DNA of 64,000 nt from Sphingopyxis microcysteis. GTDB taxonomy: Bacteria > Pseudomonadota > Alphaproteobacteria > Sphingomonadales > Sphingomonadaceae. How positions within the stretch are numbered: the stretch's first letter is position 1; the number at the start of each line of letters is the position of its first letter. The notes under the pieces were generated by a model. It made no database searches. It saw nothing but the letters and a program-made list of their open reading frames with translations, and had not been told where the DNA came from. Positions 1 to 9,446 of the stretch are shown piece by piece. The stretch is taken from assembly GCF_012274265.1 (NCBI RefSeq), contig NZ_JAANYY010000005.1, positions 1-64,000 of the forward strand. The letters are read 5' to 3'. The position numbers were made by a program, and so were the translations under genes.

Positions 1-61
1 TCGGAAAATAGGGCTGAAGACGCGCCATCTGCTCGTCCGTCAGCCAGAATAAATCGCTCAA
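1..61 (-). CDS. IS5-family transposase, N-terminal fragment
   Basis: The visible 20 codons read (start)SDLFWLTDEQMARLQPYFP, the hallmark N-terminus of IS5-type transposases, which normally run on to about 250-270 residues with a DDE catalytic domain. The start is TTG at 61, preceded at 74-69 by a perfect AAGGAG with a 7-base spacer; an in-frame TTG at 67 is too close to that site. The gene runs off the left edge of the window, so it is partial here for that reason only; whether it is intact is unknown. Confidence 0.8.
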   Translation of the reverse strand, partial: MSDLFWLTDEQMARLQPYFP

Positions 62-124
62 ATTCAAGCTCCTTCGCAGTCGCCTGAATCACAGCCATCA
101 CCGCAAATCAATGGGTCCTGACCC
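1..124 (-). mobile_element. IS5-family insertion sequence, one end only
   Basis: The window opens inside an insertion sequence. On the minus strand a transposase reading frame begins at 61, and the element seems to end near 124, where the outward-facing end reads GGGTCAGGACCC (complement of 113-124). This short self-complementary terminus is followed by CTA, compatible with the CTAG or TNA targets of IS5-type elements. Only the 5' end of the element is in view, so intactness, the other terminus and the target duplication cannot be judged. Family call rests on the transposase N-terminus. Confidence 0.7.
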
Positions 125-423
125 TAGCTTCAGCTTGGAAAATTGGGTTTTCTTCACAGTGCAGTCCCTTGCTACTGGTGGATTGAGTTACCCGAGCCCC
201 TGACGCGGCAGCACACAGCCGACGCGCAAACACCCCGATAGCGTGCGGAATGACCTTTCCCTTAGGGCGAGTAAAGGAATTTTCCGGGCTAATCCGCCGT
301 TTCACAAGGCATTGTGACGTATTTGCAACAACCGTGACATTTGGCGAAATACAATATGTCGCAACCGATCATCTGCGACATATTGTTTCATCGGTAACGA
401 ATTCGCGCGGCGCGTAACAATAT
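125..423. other. Intergenic stretch beside the IS end
   Basis: About 300 bases between the insertion sequence and the stop of the M23 peptidase gene. It is more AT-rich than the genes around it. I see no convincing gene, terminator or RNA. A 65-codon minus-strand frame (108-305) runs through it but terminates inside the IS end, has no recognisable family and no good ribosome-binding site; it could be the remnant of something interrupted by the IS, but that cannot be supported. Confidence 0.5.
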
Positions 424-1365
424 TCAGCTGCCTATCGGACCTGCCAACTTCGCCGGGTCGAGCCGCGCATCGCGCCATTTCAGTCCCCAATGCATATGCG
501 GCCCGGTCGCACGGCCCGTGCGCCCGACCGTGCCCAGCACCTGCCCCTGCACCACCCGATCGCCGACCTTCACGTCGAGCCGCTGGCAATGAAGAAAGGC
601 GCTGGTCAGCCCCATGCCATGGTCGACGATGAGCAAATGGCCCTCCAATGTGAAAGCCGTCGTCGCGGCGAGTACCACCACGCCGTCGGCGGGCGCCACG
701 AAGGGGGTTCCCGCCGGAACCGCAATGTCGGTACCGCTGTGATAAGCGCCGGGCTTGCCCTGATAGACGCGCTGCGCCCCGAAAAAGCCCGACAGTCGCC
801 CGGTGACCGGCCAGCGGAAGCGCTGTTTCCAGCCATCGGATGTCACCTCGCCGTTTCGCGCTGCCGCGATCTGGGCGAGTTCGGCGGGGCGGCGGCGCTG
901 GAAATCGGCGTCGCTTGCCGCACTGCCGCGATAGGGCGCGTTGATCTGTTCGATGCGCCACGTCCCGGGCACCACCATAATTTCTTCGACGACCTGCCGC
1001 CCGTCACGAACCGTTGCGACAAGGCGCGCGCGCGGGCCCGCATCGCGGTCGAATGCAATCAGGAAACCGCCGTCGGCGGCGACCGGCACCGGCTGGCCGT
1101 CGAGCGTCAGCGCGCGGGTATGGCTGGGAGCCACCCCCAGCAGTACCCCGCCCTGCTCGGCGCTTCGGCGCGAACCGCGAAAGACGAAGGGTTCGAGTAT
1201 CGCGGCGGGGGGTATCACCGTCGAAGCGACCGGCTCGGGCGACGCCTTGGCGGCGGGCGGCGGGGCTGCGACGTCGCGCGCGGCATCGGGCGACACACAG
1301 CCAGCGGCAACAAGCAGTAGCGGCAACGCAGCGATCGAGCGCCGCAAATACCCCGCCAGCGTCAT
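424..1365 (-). CDS. M23 family metallopeptidase lipoprotein (LytM/NlpD-like)
   Basis: Predicted 313-residue outer-envelope peptidoglycan hydrolase. The first 23 residues are a lipoprotein signal ending LLLVAAGC (Cys23). The C-terminal third is a LytM domain with the zinc motif YHSGTD (His209, Asp213) and the HMH motif (His290, His292), plus His259, so the active site looks complete and this should be an active endopeptidase rather than a degenerate activator. The middle, about 60-180, is unassigned. The start at 1365 is chosen because it overlaps the stop of the DUF2093 gene (ATGA) and gives a proper signal peptide; longer frames lack one. Likely last gene of an xseA-DUF2093-M23 transcript. 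Confidence 0.88.
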   Translation of the reverse strand: MTLAGYLRRSIAALPLLLVAAGCVSPDAARDVAAPPPAAKASPEPVASTVIPPAAILEPFVFRGSRRSAEQGGVLLGVAPSHTRALTLDGQPVPVAADGGFLIAFDRDAGPRARLVATVRDGRQVVEEIMVVPGTWRIEQINAPYRGSAASDADFQRRRPAELAQIAAARNGEVTSDGWKQRFRWPVTGRLSGFFGAQRVYQGKPGAYHSGTDIAVPAGTPFVAPADGVVVLAATTAFTLEGHLLIVDHGMGLTSAFLHCQRLDVKVGDRVVQGQVLGTVGRTGRATGPHMHWGLKWRDARLDPAKLAGPIGS

Positions 1366-1574
1366 GCCCCGCGCGCGTCGTCCAGTGCGGCCTGTACCGA
1401 AATGGCGGCGCTGGCATAGGGCTCCTGCCGCGCCACCGACCAGTAACGCAGCTCGTCGAGCCCGATCGGCGCGCTCGTCACCGCGCACAGCACATGGTCG
1501 CCCGGCGACAGGACACGAAATCCATTCGGGCCATATTGGAGGCGGGCGAGGCGGTTGCGGCTGGCGATCAGCAT
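1362..1574 (-). CDS. DUF2093 domain protein
   Basis: A 70-residue protein matching the DUF2093 family almost end to end: it has the YGPNGFRVLSPGDHVLCAVT core and the ELRYWSVARQEPYAS tail typical of this small alphaproteobacterial family. Function is unknown. It overlaps the downstream M23 gene by four bases and lies 77 bases after xseA on the same strand, an order common in sphingomonads, so co-transcription is likely. The family probably acts in the cytosol, since no signal peptide or membrane segment is present. Confidence 0.9.
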   Translation of the reverse strand: MLIASRNRLARLQYGPNGFRVLSPGDHVLCAVTSAPIGLDELRYWSVARQEPYASAAISVQAALDDARGA

Positions 1575-1651
1575 GCGTCTAGTGTCCGTTCAAGAGTCAG
1601 CGATTGCGGCCACTATAGCAGCCGGACGCGCCGGGGCCACCCCGGGCGATG

Positions 1652-3082
1652 TCAGAACAGCTCGCCCTGCCCTCTTTTGGGCGGCGGGGCAGCGGGCCGC
1701 CGCGCGGGGCGGGGCGCCGCGGGGGGCAGCGCCGCAGCGTCACCGCCCGCGACCTCCACCGGAACCTCGCCGTCGGCAAATTGCAGCTGCAGACGCGCTG
1801 CCGCCTGCGCCCGCGCGGCGCTGGTAACGATCCCTCCCCCGGCATCGCGCACCATCGCATAGCCCCGCGACAGCAGCGCCCGCGGGTCAAGGCTGTCGAG
1901 CAGCCGCCCCAACCCGCCCAGCCGCGCGCGATCGCGGTCCCAGCGCCGCGCGAGCAATGCGGGGCGCAGCGCCGCGCCGCGGGTCGCCAGCCGCTCGCCG
2001 ACCACCGCCAGCCGCTGCCGCTGGCTGCGATCCAATCGGTCGGCGCTATCGTCGAGCCGCTGGCGCTGCGGCGCATAGAGCCCCTCGCGCTTCGGCAGGT
2101 GGCGCGCCAGCGCGACGAGCCGTTCGCGCGCCAGCGCCTGATGCCGGTTCGCCGCACCGACCATCCGTCCCGCCCGCTGGAGCAGCAGTTCGCGCAGTTC
2201 GGCGCGCACCGGCACCGCCATTTCGGCGGCGGCGGTCGGGGTCGGCGCGCGGCGGTCGGCGGCATAATCGGCGAGCGTCGTGTCGGTTTCGTGCCCGACC
2301 GCGCTGATCGTCGGGATGCGGCAATCGGCGATCGCCCGCACCACGACTTCTTCGTTGAACGCCCACAGATCCTCGATCGACCCGCCGCCGCGCGCGACGA
2401 TGACCAGGTCAGGGCGCGGCACCGGCCCGCCGGGCGCAATGGCGTCAAAGCCGCGTATCGCATTGGCGACCTGCGCTGCCGCGCCGTCGCCCTGCACCAG
2501 CACCGGCCAGACGATGACATGCGTCGGAAAACGATCGGCAAGGCGGTGGAGGATGTCGCGGATCACCGCTCCCGTCGGCGAGGTCACGACCCCGATGATT
2601 CGGGGCAGCCGTGGCAAATCCTGCTTCCGCGCCTGATCGAACAGCCCCTCGGCGCCGAGCCGCGCCTTCAGCTTTTCGAACAGGAGCATCAACGCGCCCT
2701 CGCCCGCGACCTCGAGGCTATCGACGACGAGCTGATATTTGGAACGCCCCGGATAAGTGGTGAGCTTGCCCGTCGCGATCACCTCGATGCCGTCCTCGGG
2801 CCGGAACGCGAGCCGCGCCGCCTGCCCCTTCCACATCACCATGTCGATCAGCGCATTGTCATCCTTCAGCGCCGCGTAGAAATGGCCCGAAGCCGCGCGT
2901 TTCGCGCCTGACAATTCGCCGCGCACGCGCACCCGGGCAAAGCCGTCCTCGACCGTACGCTTGATCGCCGCCGACAATTGGCTGACCGACAGCGCGGGTG
3001 CATTGTCGCCGGGCGCGCCCTCAGCTAACAGCCGCGCGTCGGTGCCATCGTCGGACGCCGTATCGGGAAAAGGGACAGACAT
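1652..3082 (-). CDS. xseA: Exodeoxyribonuclease VII large subunit
   Basis: 476-residue large, catalytic subunit of exonuclease VII, which with XseB degrades single-stranded DNA from both ends. The N-terminal OB fold (about 15-110, including [16 protein letters not shown] and VRVRGELSG) is followed by the catalytic core with [17 protein letters not shown], the [12 protein letters not shown] motif and SAVGHETD. The C-terminus is Ala/Arg/Pro rich. The start at 3082 is supported by AGGA five to six bases upstream; a Met two codons earlier is possible. The start codon shares the palindrome CATG with the start of purD on the other strand. xseB is not in the window. Confidence 0.95.
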   Translation of the reverse strand: MSVPFPDTASDDGTDARLLAEGAPGDNAPALSVSQLSAAIKRTVEDGFARVRVRGELSGAKRAASGHFYAALKDDNALIDMVMWKGQAARLAFRPEDGIEVIATGKLTTYPGRSKYQLVVDSLEVAGEGALMLLFEKLKARLGAEGLFDQARKQDLPRLPRIIGVVTSPTGAVIRDILHRLADRFPTHVIVWPVLVQGDGAAAQVANAIRGFDAIAPGGPVPRPDLVIVARGGGSIEDLWAFNEEVVVRAIADCRIPTISAVGHETDTTLADYAADRRAPTPTAAAEMAVPVRAELRELLLQRAGRMVGAANRHQALARERLVALARHLPKREGLYAPQRQRLDDSADRLDRSQRQRLAVVGERLATRGAALRPALLARRWDRDRARLGGLGRLLDSLDPRALLSRGYAMVRDAGGGIVTSAARAQAAARLQLQFADGEVPVEVAGGDAAALPPAAPRPARRPAAPPPKRGQGELF

Positions 3083-4358
3083 GAACATCCTGCTGGTCGG
3101 ATCGGGTGGCCGCGAACATGCGCTCAGCTGGCAGTTGGCACAATCGCCAAGCTGCGCCAAGCTCTATGCCGCACCCGGCAACCCCGGCATCGAGGCCCAT
3201 GCCGAATGCGTCGGCATCGCCGCCGACGACCTCGACGGGCTTGTCGCCTTTTGCACCGCGCACGCGATCGACTTCGTCGTCGTCGGCCCCGAAGCGCCGC
3301 TCGTCGCGGGGCTCGCCGACCGGCTGCGCGCGCGCGGCATCGCGACCTTCGGCCCCGGCGCCGCCGCGGCGCAGCTTGAAGGCAGCAAGGGCTTTACCAA
3401 GGATCTGTGCGCCCGCGCCGCGATCCCGACGGCAGGCTATCGGCGCTGCACCTCCGCCGCAGAGGCGCTGGCAGCGCTCGGCGATTTTGCCATACCCGTC
3501 GTCATCAAGGCCGACGGCCTCGCCGCGGGCAAGGGCGTGATCATCGCCGAAACGCGCGCCGACGCCGACGCCGCGGTCGCCGACATGTTCGATGGCGCCT
3601 TTGGCGGCGCGGGCGCCGAAGTGGTGATCGAGGAATATATGGCCGGCGAGGAAGCGAGCTTCTTTGCCCTGTCCGACGGCACCAACGTGATGGCGTTCGG
3701 CAGCGCGCAGGATCACAAGCGCGTCGGCGACGGCGACGTCGGCCCCAACACCGGCGGCATGGGCGCCTATAGCCCCGCCCCGGTGCTCACCGCCGATCTC
3801 GAAGCGCAGGTGATGGACCGCATCATCCGCCCGACGGTCGCGACCCTCGCCGCCGATGGGACACCCTATGTCGGCGTGCTGTTCGCGGGGCTGATGCTCA
3901 CCGACATGGGGCCAAAGCTGATCGAATATAATGCGCGTTTCGGCGATCCCGAATGCCAGGTGCTGATGATGCGCTACGCCGGCGACCTTGCCGCCCTGCT
4001 TTACGCCGCATCGACCGGCGCGCTGGCGGATGCGCCGCCGCCTGCCTTCGCCAGCGACTATGCGCTGACAGTGGTGATGGCCGCGAATGGCTATCCGGCG
4101 ACCCCCGAAAAGGGCGGCGCGATCCATGGCATCGCCGATGCCGAAAGCGGCGGCGTGCGGGTATTTCACGCGGGAACCGCGCGCGACGGCAATACCATCG
4201 TTGCCGCGGGCGGGCGTGTGCTCAACGTCACCGCGACGGGGCGCACCGTTACCGAGGCGCAGGCGCGTGCCTATGCCGCGGTCGACAAGCTCGATTTCGC
4301 CAGCGGCTTCTGCCGCCGCGACATTGGCTGGCGCGAAGTCGCGCGCGAGGCGCGCTGA
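3081..4358 (+). CDS. purD: Phosphoribosylamine--glycine ligase
   Basis: 425-residue GAR synthetase, step two of de novo purine synthesis, joining phosphoribosylamine and glycine with ATP. It begins [15 protein letters not shown], the standard PurD N-terminus, and has the ATP-grasp region with [16 protein letters not shown] and the metal-binding YNARFGDPE motif. Length is normal. AAAAGGGAC upstream provides the ribosome-binding site. The stop codon and last ten residues lie in the first copy of a 35-base tandem duplication, so the end of the gene has been copied into the downstream spacer without changing the protein. Confidence 0.96.
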   Translation: MNILLVGSGGREHALSWQLAQSPSCAKLYAAPGNPGIEAHAECVGIAADDLDGLVAFCTAHAIDFVVVGPEAPLVAGLADRLRARGIATFGPGAAAAQLEGSKGFTKDLCARAAIPTAGYRRCTSAAEALAALGDFAIPVVIKADGLAAGKGVIIAETRADADAAVADMFDGAFGGAGAEVVIEEYMAGEEASFFALSDGTNVMAFGSAQDHKRVGDGDVGPNTGGMGAYSPAPVLTADLEAQVMDRIIRPTVATLAADGTPYVGVLFAGLMLTDMGPKLIEYNARFGDPECQVLMMRYAGDLAALLYAASTGALADAPPPAFASDYALTVVMAANGYPATPEKGGAIHGIADAESGGVRVFHAGTARDGNTIVAAGGRVLNVTATGRTVTEAQARAYAAVDKLDFASGFCRRDIGWREVAREAR

Positions 4359-4405
4359 GGGGCTGGCGCGAAGTCGCGCGCGAGGCGCGCTGAGGGGCTG
4401 GCGCG
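4326..4405 (+). repeat. 35-base tandem duplication at the end of purD
   Basis: Two exact copies of a 35-base unit (4326-4360 and 4361-4395) followed by the first ten bases of a third. The unit begins GGCTGGCGCGAAG and ends CGCGCTGAGG and contains the last purD codons with the TGA stop. Since 35 is not a multiple of three, only the first copy is in frame. The unit is itself rich in GCGCGC, which favours slippage. Confidence 0.95.
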
Positions 4406-4478
4406 CGCGGCCAGGCAAAGCGTTGCTGGACGGCGCGGACGCGCGCGCATAGGCTGACGGCAAGACAGGGAGAATATC

Positions 4479-5165
<687 letters not shown>

Positions 5166-5204
5166 CGACAGGTTCCGACCGGGAGCAGCCGGTCAATCCA
5201 GTCC

Positions 5205-5285
5205 CCGTTCGTATCGAGCGAAGTCGAGATACGCGTGGCTTGGCGTGAGCCTTCGGCGTGTCTCGACTTCGCTCGACACGAACGG
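5205..5285. repeat. Dispersed palindromic repeat (GTTCGT...CGAGCGAAGTCGAG family)
   Basis: Two arms of about 29 bases, 5205-5233 and 5257-5285, pair almost completely around a 23-base centre; each contains TCGAGCGAAGTCGAGA or its complement. Elements of this type are scattered through sphingomonad genomes. It lies between the H3TH gene and the following small gene and may stop transcription, but there is no T-run. Confidence 0.85.
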
Positions 5286-5383
5286 AGGTAGGAGACGGTC
5301 GGGAATCCAACCCCAAACCCGACCGTTCGCCTCCGCCGAAAAAATCCTTTCCTACATTATTTCACTATGTTCCAAGCTGGTCG

Positions 5384-5812
5384 ATGGAACATCCCGACTC
5401 GTCCGCCCTGCTGCTCGCCGGCACCTGCCTCGCCTTCACCCCCGTGTCCGCGCAGCGCCGCCGCGCCGATGGGTGGACGCCCGAAATCCAGCTATGCTTC
5501 ATCCGCGCCCTCGAAGCGATGGGGTCGGTCGGACGCGCGGCGAAGGCCGTGGGCATGGGGCGCCGCTCGGCCTATCGCCTGCGCGAACGACCCGGTGCCG
5601 AAGATTTCGCAGCGGCCTGGGACCGTGCCCTGTCGATGGGCCGGATGCGCCAGTTCGACTATGCAATGGATCGCGCGCTCAACGGCGTGACCACCGTCCG
5701 CATCCTGCGCGGCGGCGCGATCGACGTCACCGGTGGCCCCGACATGGATATTGTCCGCGCCGCGCTGCGCGAGGACGCGGCGCCGCTTAAAGCCACAAAG
5801 GACACATTTTGA
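5384..5812 (+). CDS. Hypothetical protein with HTH-like segment
   Basis: 142 residues, not a family I can name. Residues 29-66 (starting DGWTPEIQLCFIRALEAMGS, continuing to GMGRRSAYRLRER) look like a helix-turn-helix of the kind seen in phage terminase small subunits and resolvase-like proteins; the rest has no known domain. ATG at 5384 is the first plausible start; the longer upstream frame runs through the palindromic repeat. The last residues, LKATKDTF, are encoded by one arm of a dispersed repeat (5785-5799), so the C-terminus may have been supplied by repeat insertion. No clear ribosome-binding site, so the coding call is moderate. Confidence 0.6.
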   Translation: MEHPDSSALLLAGTCLAFTPVSAQRRRADGWTPEIQLCFIRALEAMGSVGRAAKAVGMGRRSAYRLRERPGAEDFAAAWDRALSMGRMRQFDYAMDRALNGVTTVRILRGGAIDVTGGPDMDIVRAALREDAAPLKATKDTF

Positions 5813-5845
5813 ATGCGCGCGGGCGGGGCTTTTGTGGCTTTAAGC
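5785..5845. repeat. Inverted repeat of the GCTTAAAGCCACAAA family
   Basis: Perfect 15-base arms, GCTTAAAGCCACAAA at 5785-5799 and its complement at 5831-5845, around a 31-base loop. It spans the stop of the preceding gene and ends 21 bases before the stop of the convergent CorC-type gene, so it may act as a transcription barrier between them. A second, less perfect copy is at 61066-61124. Confidence 0.85.
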
Positions 5846-5866
5846 CGCCAGCGGACCCTGTTCGGC

Positions 5867-7189
5867 CTAGGCTTCGTCGGCGTCCTTGGGCCGCGACAGC
5901 TCGGTCACCAGCAGCTTGTCGATCTTGCGCCCATCCATGTCGACAATCTCGAACCGCCAACCCTTGTCGTTGAATCTCTCGCCCAGCTTTGGCAGATGTT
6001 TGAGAATCGCCAGCACATGCCCCGCGGCGGTCGCATAGTCGCGGTCCTCGCCCAGCTCGATCCCCAACCGTTCGGCCATCTGATCGGCGGGCATCGACCC
6101 CGCGATCAACAGGCTGCCGTCGTCGCGTTCGACGACGAACGGCTCGCTGCCGATGTCCTGGTCCGACGCAAATTCGCCCGCGATCGCCGACAGCAGGTCG
6201 GCCGGGGTCACCAGCCCGTCGAAATGCCCATATTCGTCGTGCACCAGCAGCATCGGCACCTCGGCGGCGCGGAGCGCCTCCAGCGCGTCCATCGCGTCGA
6301 TCTGGTCGTGGATGACCTTCGCCGGGCGCATCAGCTGTTCAAGGTCGAGCGCTTCGCCGCGGAACAGCGCCGCCGCAATGTCGCGCGCCTGCACGACGCC
6401 GACGATGTCGTCGACCGATCCGCGCGCGACGGGCAGGCGGCTGTGCGGCGTTTCGACCAGCTTGTCACGGACCCCGCGCGCGTCGAGCGAAATGTCGATC
6501 CAGTCGACGTCCTTGCGCGGGGTCATCACTTCGCGGACCGGACGATCGGCGAGCCGCACGACGCCCGAGATGATCGCGCGCTCGCTTTCCTCGATCACCC
6601 CCGATTTCGACGCTTCGGCGACGATCAGATGCAGTTCTTCGGCGGTCACCCGATCTTCCGATTCGCGGTTGAGCCCAAGCAGGCGAAAGACGAGGCCCGA
6701 GCTGTTGTCGAGCAGCCAGACCAGCGGCGCGGCGACGCGCGCCAGCCAGTACATCGGAACCGCCATGAAGATCGCGATCCGTTCGGGCGATCGAAGCGCG
6801 AATTGTTTGGGAACCAGTTCGCCCGCGATCAAAGAGAAATAGGTGGTCAGCGCGATGACGGTGGCAAAGCCCGCCGCTTCGGCGGTCTCGGCATCGAGGC
6901 TCAGCCAGCCGGCCAGCCGGTCGGCGACGGGCTGGCCGAGGCTGGCGCCCGAATAGGCGCCCGTCAGCACGCCGATCAGCGTGATGCCGACCTGCACCGT
7001 CGACAGGAAGCGACCGGGATCGGAGGCGAGCTGGCGGGCGATTTTCGCACCGCGGCTGCCGCGCTTTTCGGCGGCTTGCAACCGCGGGTCGCGCGCCGAC
7101 ACGATCGCGAGTTCGGACATGGCGAAAACGCCGTTGAGGAGGACGAGGATCGCGATGATCGCCACGTCGGACCAAGGAAAAGGGCTCAT
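5867..7189 (-). CDS. CNNM/CorC (HlyC-type) family membrane protein with CBS domains
   Basis: 440 residues. The N-terminal half is a DUF21/CNNM transmembrane domain with three to four hydrophobic segments (about 8-28, 65-85, 95-125, 135-155). A CBS pair follows at about 210-330 (VREVMTPRKDVDWID; VVQARDIAAALF), and a CorC/HlyC C-terminal domain at about 345-430. Proteins of this family are linked to magnesium or cobalt handling; older 'hemolysin' names are misleading. ATG at 7189 gives a clean N-terminus. It stands alone, convergent with the small HTH-like gene and divergent from the OmpA lipoprotein gene. Confidence 0.9.
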   Translation of the reverse strand: MSPFPWSDVAIIAILVLLNGVFAMSELAIVSARDPRLQAAEKRGSRGAKIARQLASDPGRFLSTVQVGITLIGVLTGAYSGASLGQPVADRLAGWLSLDAETAEAAGFATVIALTTYFSLIAGELVPKQFALRSPERIAIFMAVPMYWLARVAAPLVWLLDNSSGLVFRLLGLNRESEDRVTAEELHLIVAEASKSGVIEESERAIISGVVRLADRPVREVMTPRKDVDWIDISLDARGVRDKLVETPHSRLPVARGSVDDIVGVVQARDIAAALFRGEALDLEQLMRPAKVIHDQIDAMDALEALRAAEVPMLLVHDEYGHFDGLVTPADLLSAIAGEFASDQDIGSEPFVVERDDGSLLIAGSMPADQMAERLGIELGEDRDYATAAGHVLAILKHLPKLGERFNDKGWRFEIVDMDGRKIDKLLVTELSRPKDADEA

Positions 7190-7403
7190 TGGGCGGTCGT
7201 GCGGCGCTTCAGCGCCTGGCCCCTGTCATCGTCGATCATGGCGATCCTATAGGGCAAAGCCACCGCAATGCAAAACGCCAGCTGAATTGGCGCATCAGCG
7301 GCGGTTCAGGCGAAATCGGGAACCAGATCGCCAGCCATATGTTATCGGCAGGAGCGGCGGTTTGCTCGGGACCAGATGCAGCCGCCAAAAAAGGGAGCGA
7401 CCT

Positions 7404-8093
7404 ATGAATATCAAGACCATCAAACTTGCGGCAATGGCCACCGTCGGCGCGGTGACGCTGGCGGGCTGCGTCACCGACCCGGTGACCGGCGAGCGCAAGA
7501 TTTCGAAAGCGGCAATCGGCGGCGTTGGCGGCGCACTCGGCGGTTATCTGCTCGGCGACCTGATCGGCGGCAAGAACAGCCGCACCGAAGAAATCGTCGG
7601 CGCGGGCATCGGCGCGGTCGCCGGAGCCGGGGTCGGCTATTACATGGACCAGCAGGAAAAGAAGCTGCGCGAGCGCACCGCCGGCACGGGCATCGATGTC
7701 GAGCGTCAGGGCGACCAGCTGGTGCTGAACATGCCGGGCGACGTCACCTTCGACCTCAACAGCGCGATGGTGAAAAGCCAGTTCCGCGGCGCGCTCGACA
7801 ATGTCGCCTCGACGCTGGCCGAATATCCCAGCACCTATATCGACGTCTATGGTCACACCGATTCGACCGGCAGCGACAGCTATAACCAGGGTCTGTCCGA
7901 ACGCCGCGCCTCGTCGGTGGCCGACTATCTGGCCGGCCGCGGCATCCAGCGCGCGCGCATGGCGACGATGGGTTACGGCGAATCGCAGCTGAAGTGCGCT
8001 CCGGAGCGCAGCGAGGCCGATTATCAGTGCAACCGCCGCGTCGAAATCCGCATCGCGCCGGTGACGCAGGCCGACGTCAACGCCGCGCGCTAA
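7404..8093 (+). CDS. OmpA/Pal-like lipoprotein with glycine-zipper segment
   Basis: 229 residues. Signal peptide ends with lipobox VTLAGC (Cys22). Residues about 38-75 are a Gly-rich zipper (GGVGGALGGYLLGDLIGG and AGIGAVAGAGVGYY), which tends to associate with membranes. The C-terminal 110 residues are an OmpA peptidoglycan-binding domain with VYGHTDSTGSDSYNQGLSERR. This is the YfiB/OmpA-lipoprotein architecture: anchored in the outer membrane and gripping peptidoglycan. AAGGGAG lies nine bases before the ATG. A strong terminator follows the stop. Confidence 0.92.
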   Translation: MNIKTIKLAAMATVGAVTLAGCVTDPVTGERKISKAAIGGVGGALGGYLLGDLIGGKNSRTEEIVGAGIGAVAGAGVGYYMDQQEKKLRERTAGTGIDVERQGDQLVLNMPGDVTFDLNSAMVKSQFRGALDNVASTLAEYPSTYIDVYGHTDSTGSDSYNQGLSERRASSVADYLAGRGIQRARMATMGYGESQLKCAPERSEADYQCNRRVEIRIAPVTQADVNAAR

Positions 8094-8120
8094 CAGGGTT
8101 CCATTCCCGTGGAAAAGAAA

Positions 8121-8150
8121 GGGCGTCGCTGAAAGGCGGCGCCCCTTTTT
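8121..8150. terminator. Bidirectional intrinsic terminator
   Basis: GGGCGTCGC (8121-8129) pairs with GCGGCGCCC (8136-8144) with one G-T pair, followed by TTTTT on the plus strand; the reverse strand has TTTCTTTT after the same hairpin. It separates the convergent OmpA-lipoprotein and marC genes. Confidence 0.85.
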
Positions 8151-8775
8151 ATCCGAGGCTGGGGAAGCTGGCTTTCAGCCCGTCGATGACGAACTGCGCG
8201 GCCAGCGCGGCCAGCAGCACTCCGAGCAGGCGGGTGATCACCGCCTCGCCCTTGTTGCCGATAAAGCGCATCAACGGCCCCGCCGCCAGCAACGCGGCGA
8301 GCGTCATGAGCAGGACGAGCAGCAGCGCGGCGAAAATGACGAACGCGCGGTCCAGCCCGTTGTTTTGGGCGACGAGCAGCATCACCGATGCGATCGATCC
8401 CGGCCCGGCGAGCATCGGCATCGCCATCGGGAACACCGACACATCCTCGACATGCGAAGCCGCAACCTTTTCCGCCCGCTGCTCACGCCGCTCGGTGCGC
8501 TTCTCGAACACCATGTCGATCGCAATCATGAACAGCATGATGCCGCCCGCGATCCGGAAGCTGTCGAGATCGATGTGCAGGAAGCTGAGCAACGCCTCGC
8601 CGAACATCGCGAAAAAGACGAGGATGCATCCTGCGATCACCGTCGCCCGGATTGCCATCGACCGGCGCTGCTGCGCGCTCGCGCCCGTCGTCAGGCTGGC
8701 ATAGATCGGCGCGCAGCCCGGCGGGTCGATGACCACGAACAGCGTGACAAAGGCCGAGATAAAAAGGTCGATCAT
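8149..8775 (-). CDS. MarC family integral membrane protein
   Basis: 208 residues with about six hydrophobic segments and the MarC/UPF0056 signatures FVVIDPPGCAPIYASLT near the start and AGPGSIASVMLL in the middle. The family is widespread; the once-proposed role in multiple antibiotic resistance was not upheld and its substrate is unknown. The start overlaps the stop of the lipoprotein gene upstream (ATGA), and the stop falls in the shared terminator, so it is the last gene of the folD run. Confidence 0.9.
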   Translation of the reverse strand: MIDLFISAFVTLFVVIDPPGCAPIYASLTTGASAQQRRSMAIRATVIAGCILVFFAMFGEALLSFLHIDLDSFRIAGGIMLFMIAIDMVFEKRTERREQRAEKVAASHVEDVSVFPMAMPMLAGPGSIASVMLLVAQNNGLDRAFVIFAALLLVLLMTLAALLAAGPLMRFIGNKGEAVITRLLGVLLAALAAQFVIDGLKASFPSLG

Positions 8776-9446
8776 GGCTGTTTGGGCGCCGCGACCTGAT
8801 CGTCGATCACCGTCGCCATCGTCTTGCCGTCCCACAGCCGGATGGTGATCCGCCGCGATTTGTCGGAGTGCACCGTCGAGGTCCAGCTCAGGGTCTGGTC
8901 GGGCGACAGGCCGACCGCCATGTCGTCACCCTCTGCCCCGGCTTCGATCGGCACCGCGGGACGCGACCCGCACGCGGCTTGTTTGGATTCGATGAATTCG
9001 GGCGCTTCGCGGGCAGTGGTCACCGCGTCGCCATGGTCGAGTATCCAGCTGATCTTGCCGCTCCGGGGATCACGCAGCCAGACGGTGCTGAAAAATCCGT
9101 GCGCCGGTCCCTTTTGCCACGCGCCCGTCGTCGCCCCGCTGTTGCCGTCACAGCTGACATACACCGCGTGCGGCTGCCACTTTACTGCCTCGGCCGGGTC
9201 GGCCTGGGTTTTCAGCCAGTCGCGGGCTTTCACCCGCTGCGGCACAAACATCACCGCGTCGGGGTGCGATGTTTCGCGAAATGCGGTCCACTGCCCCTTT
9301 TCCTGCGCCAGCCGTGCAAAACCGATTTCCGCGGCCACAAAGGCACTGGGGTTCGCCGCCAGCGGGCGGTTGCGGATGTCGTCACGATTGCCGCCGCAGC
9401 CGGCAAGCAGCGACAGCGCAAGGATGGGAAGCAGCAGCGGGCGCAT
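8772..9446 (-). CDS. Hypothetical lipoprotein (SnoaL/DUF4440-like)
   Basis: 224 residues with lipobox SLLAGC (Cys16). The body (FARLAQEKGQWTAFRETSH; DAVMFVPQRVKARDWL) resembles the NTF2/SnoaL-like 'nuclear transport factor' fold seen in DUF4440 proteins, usually small binding or enzyme-like pockets; no catalytic residues can be assigned. Exported and anchored to the outer membrane. Its start overlaps the folD stop by one base (TGATG) and its stop overlaps the marC start by four, so it is translationally coupled on both sides. Confidence 0.8.
   Translation of the reverse strand: MRPLLLPILALSLLAGCGGNRDDIRNRPLAANPSAFVAAEIGFARLAQEKGQWTAFRETSHPDAVMFVPQRVKARDWLKTQADPAEAVKWQPHAVYVSCDGNSGATTGAWQKGPAHGFFSTVWLRDPRSGKISWILDHGDAVTTAREAPEFIESKQAACGSRPAVPIEAGAEGDDMAVGLSPDQTLSWTSTVHSDKSRRITIRLWDGKTMATVIDDQVAAPKQP

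Noticed and set aside
108..305. 65-codon minus-strand frame next to the IS end
   Set aside because: Ends inside the IS, has no family and no ribosome-binding site.
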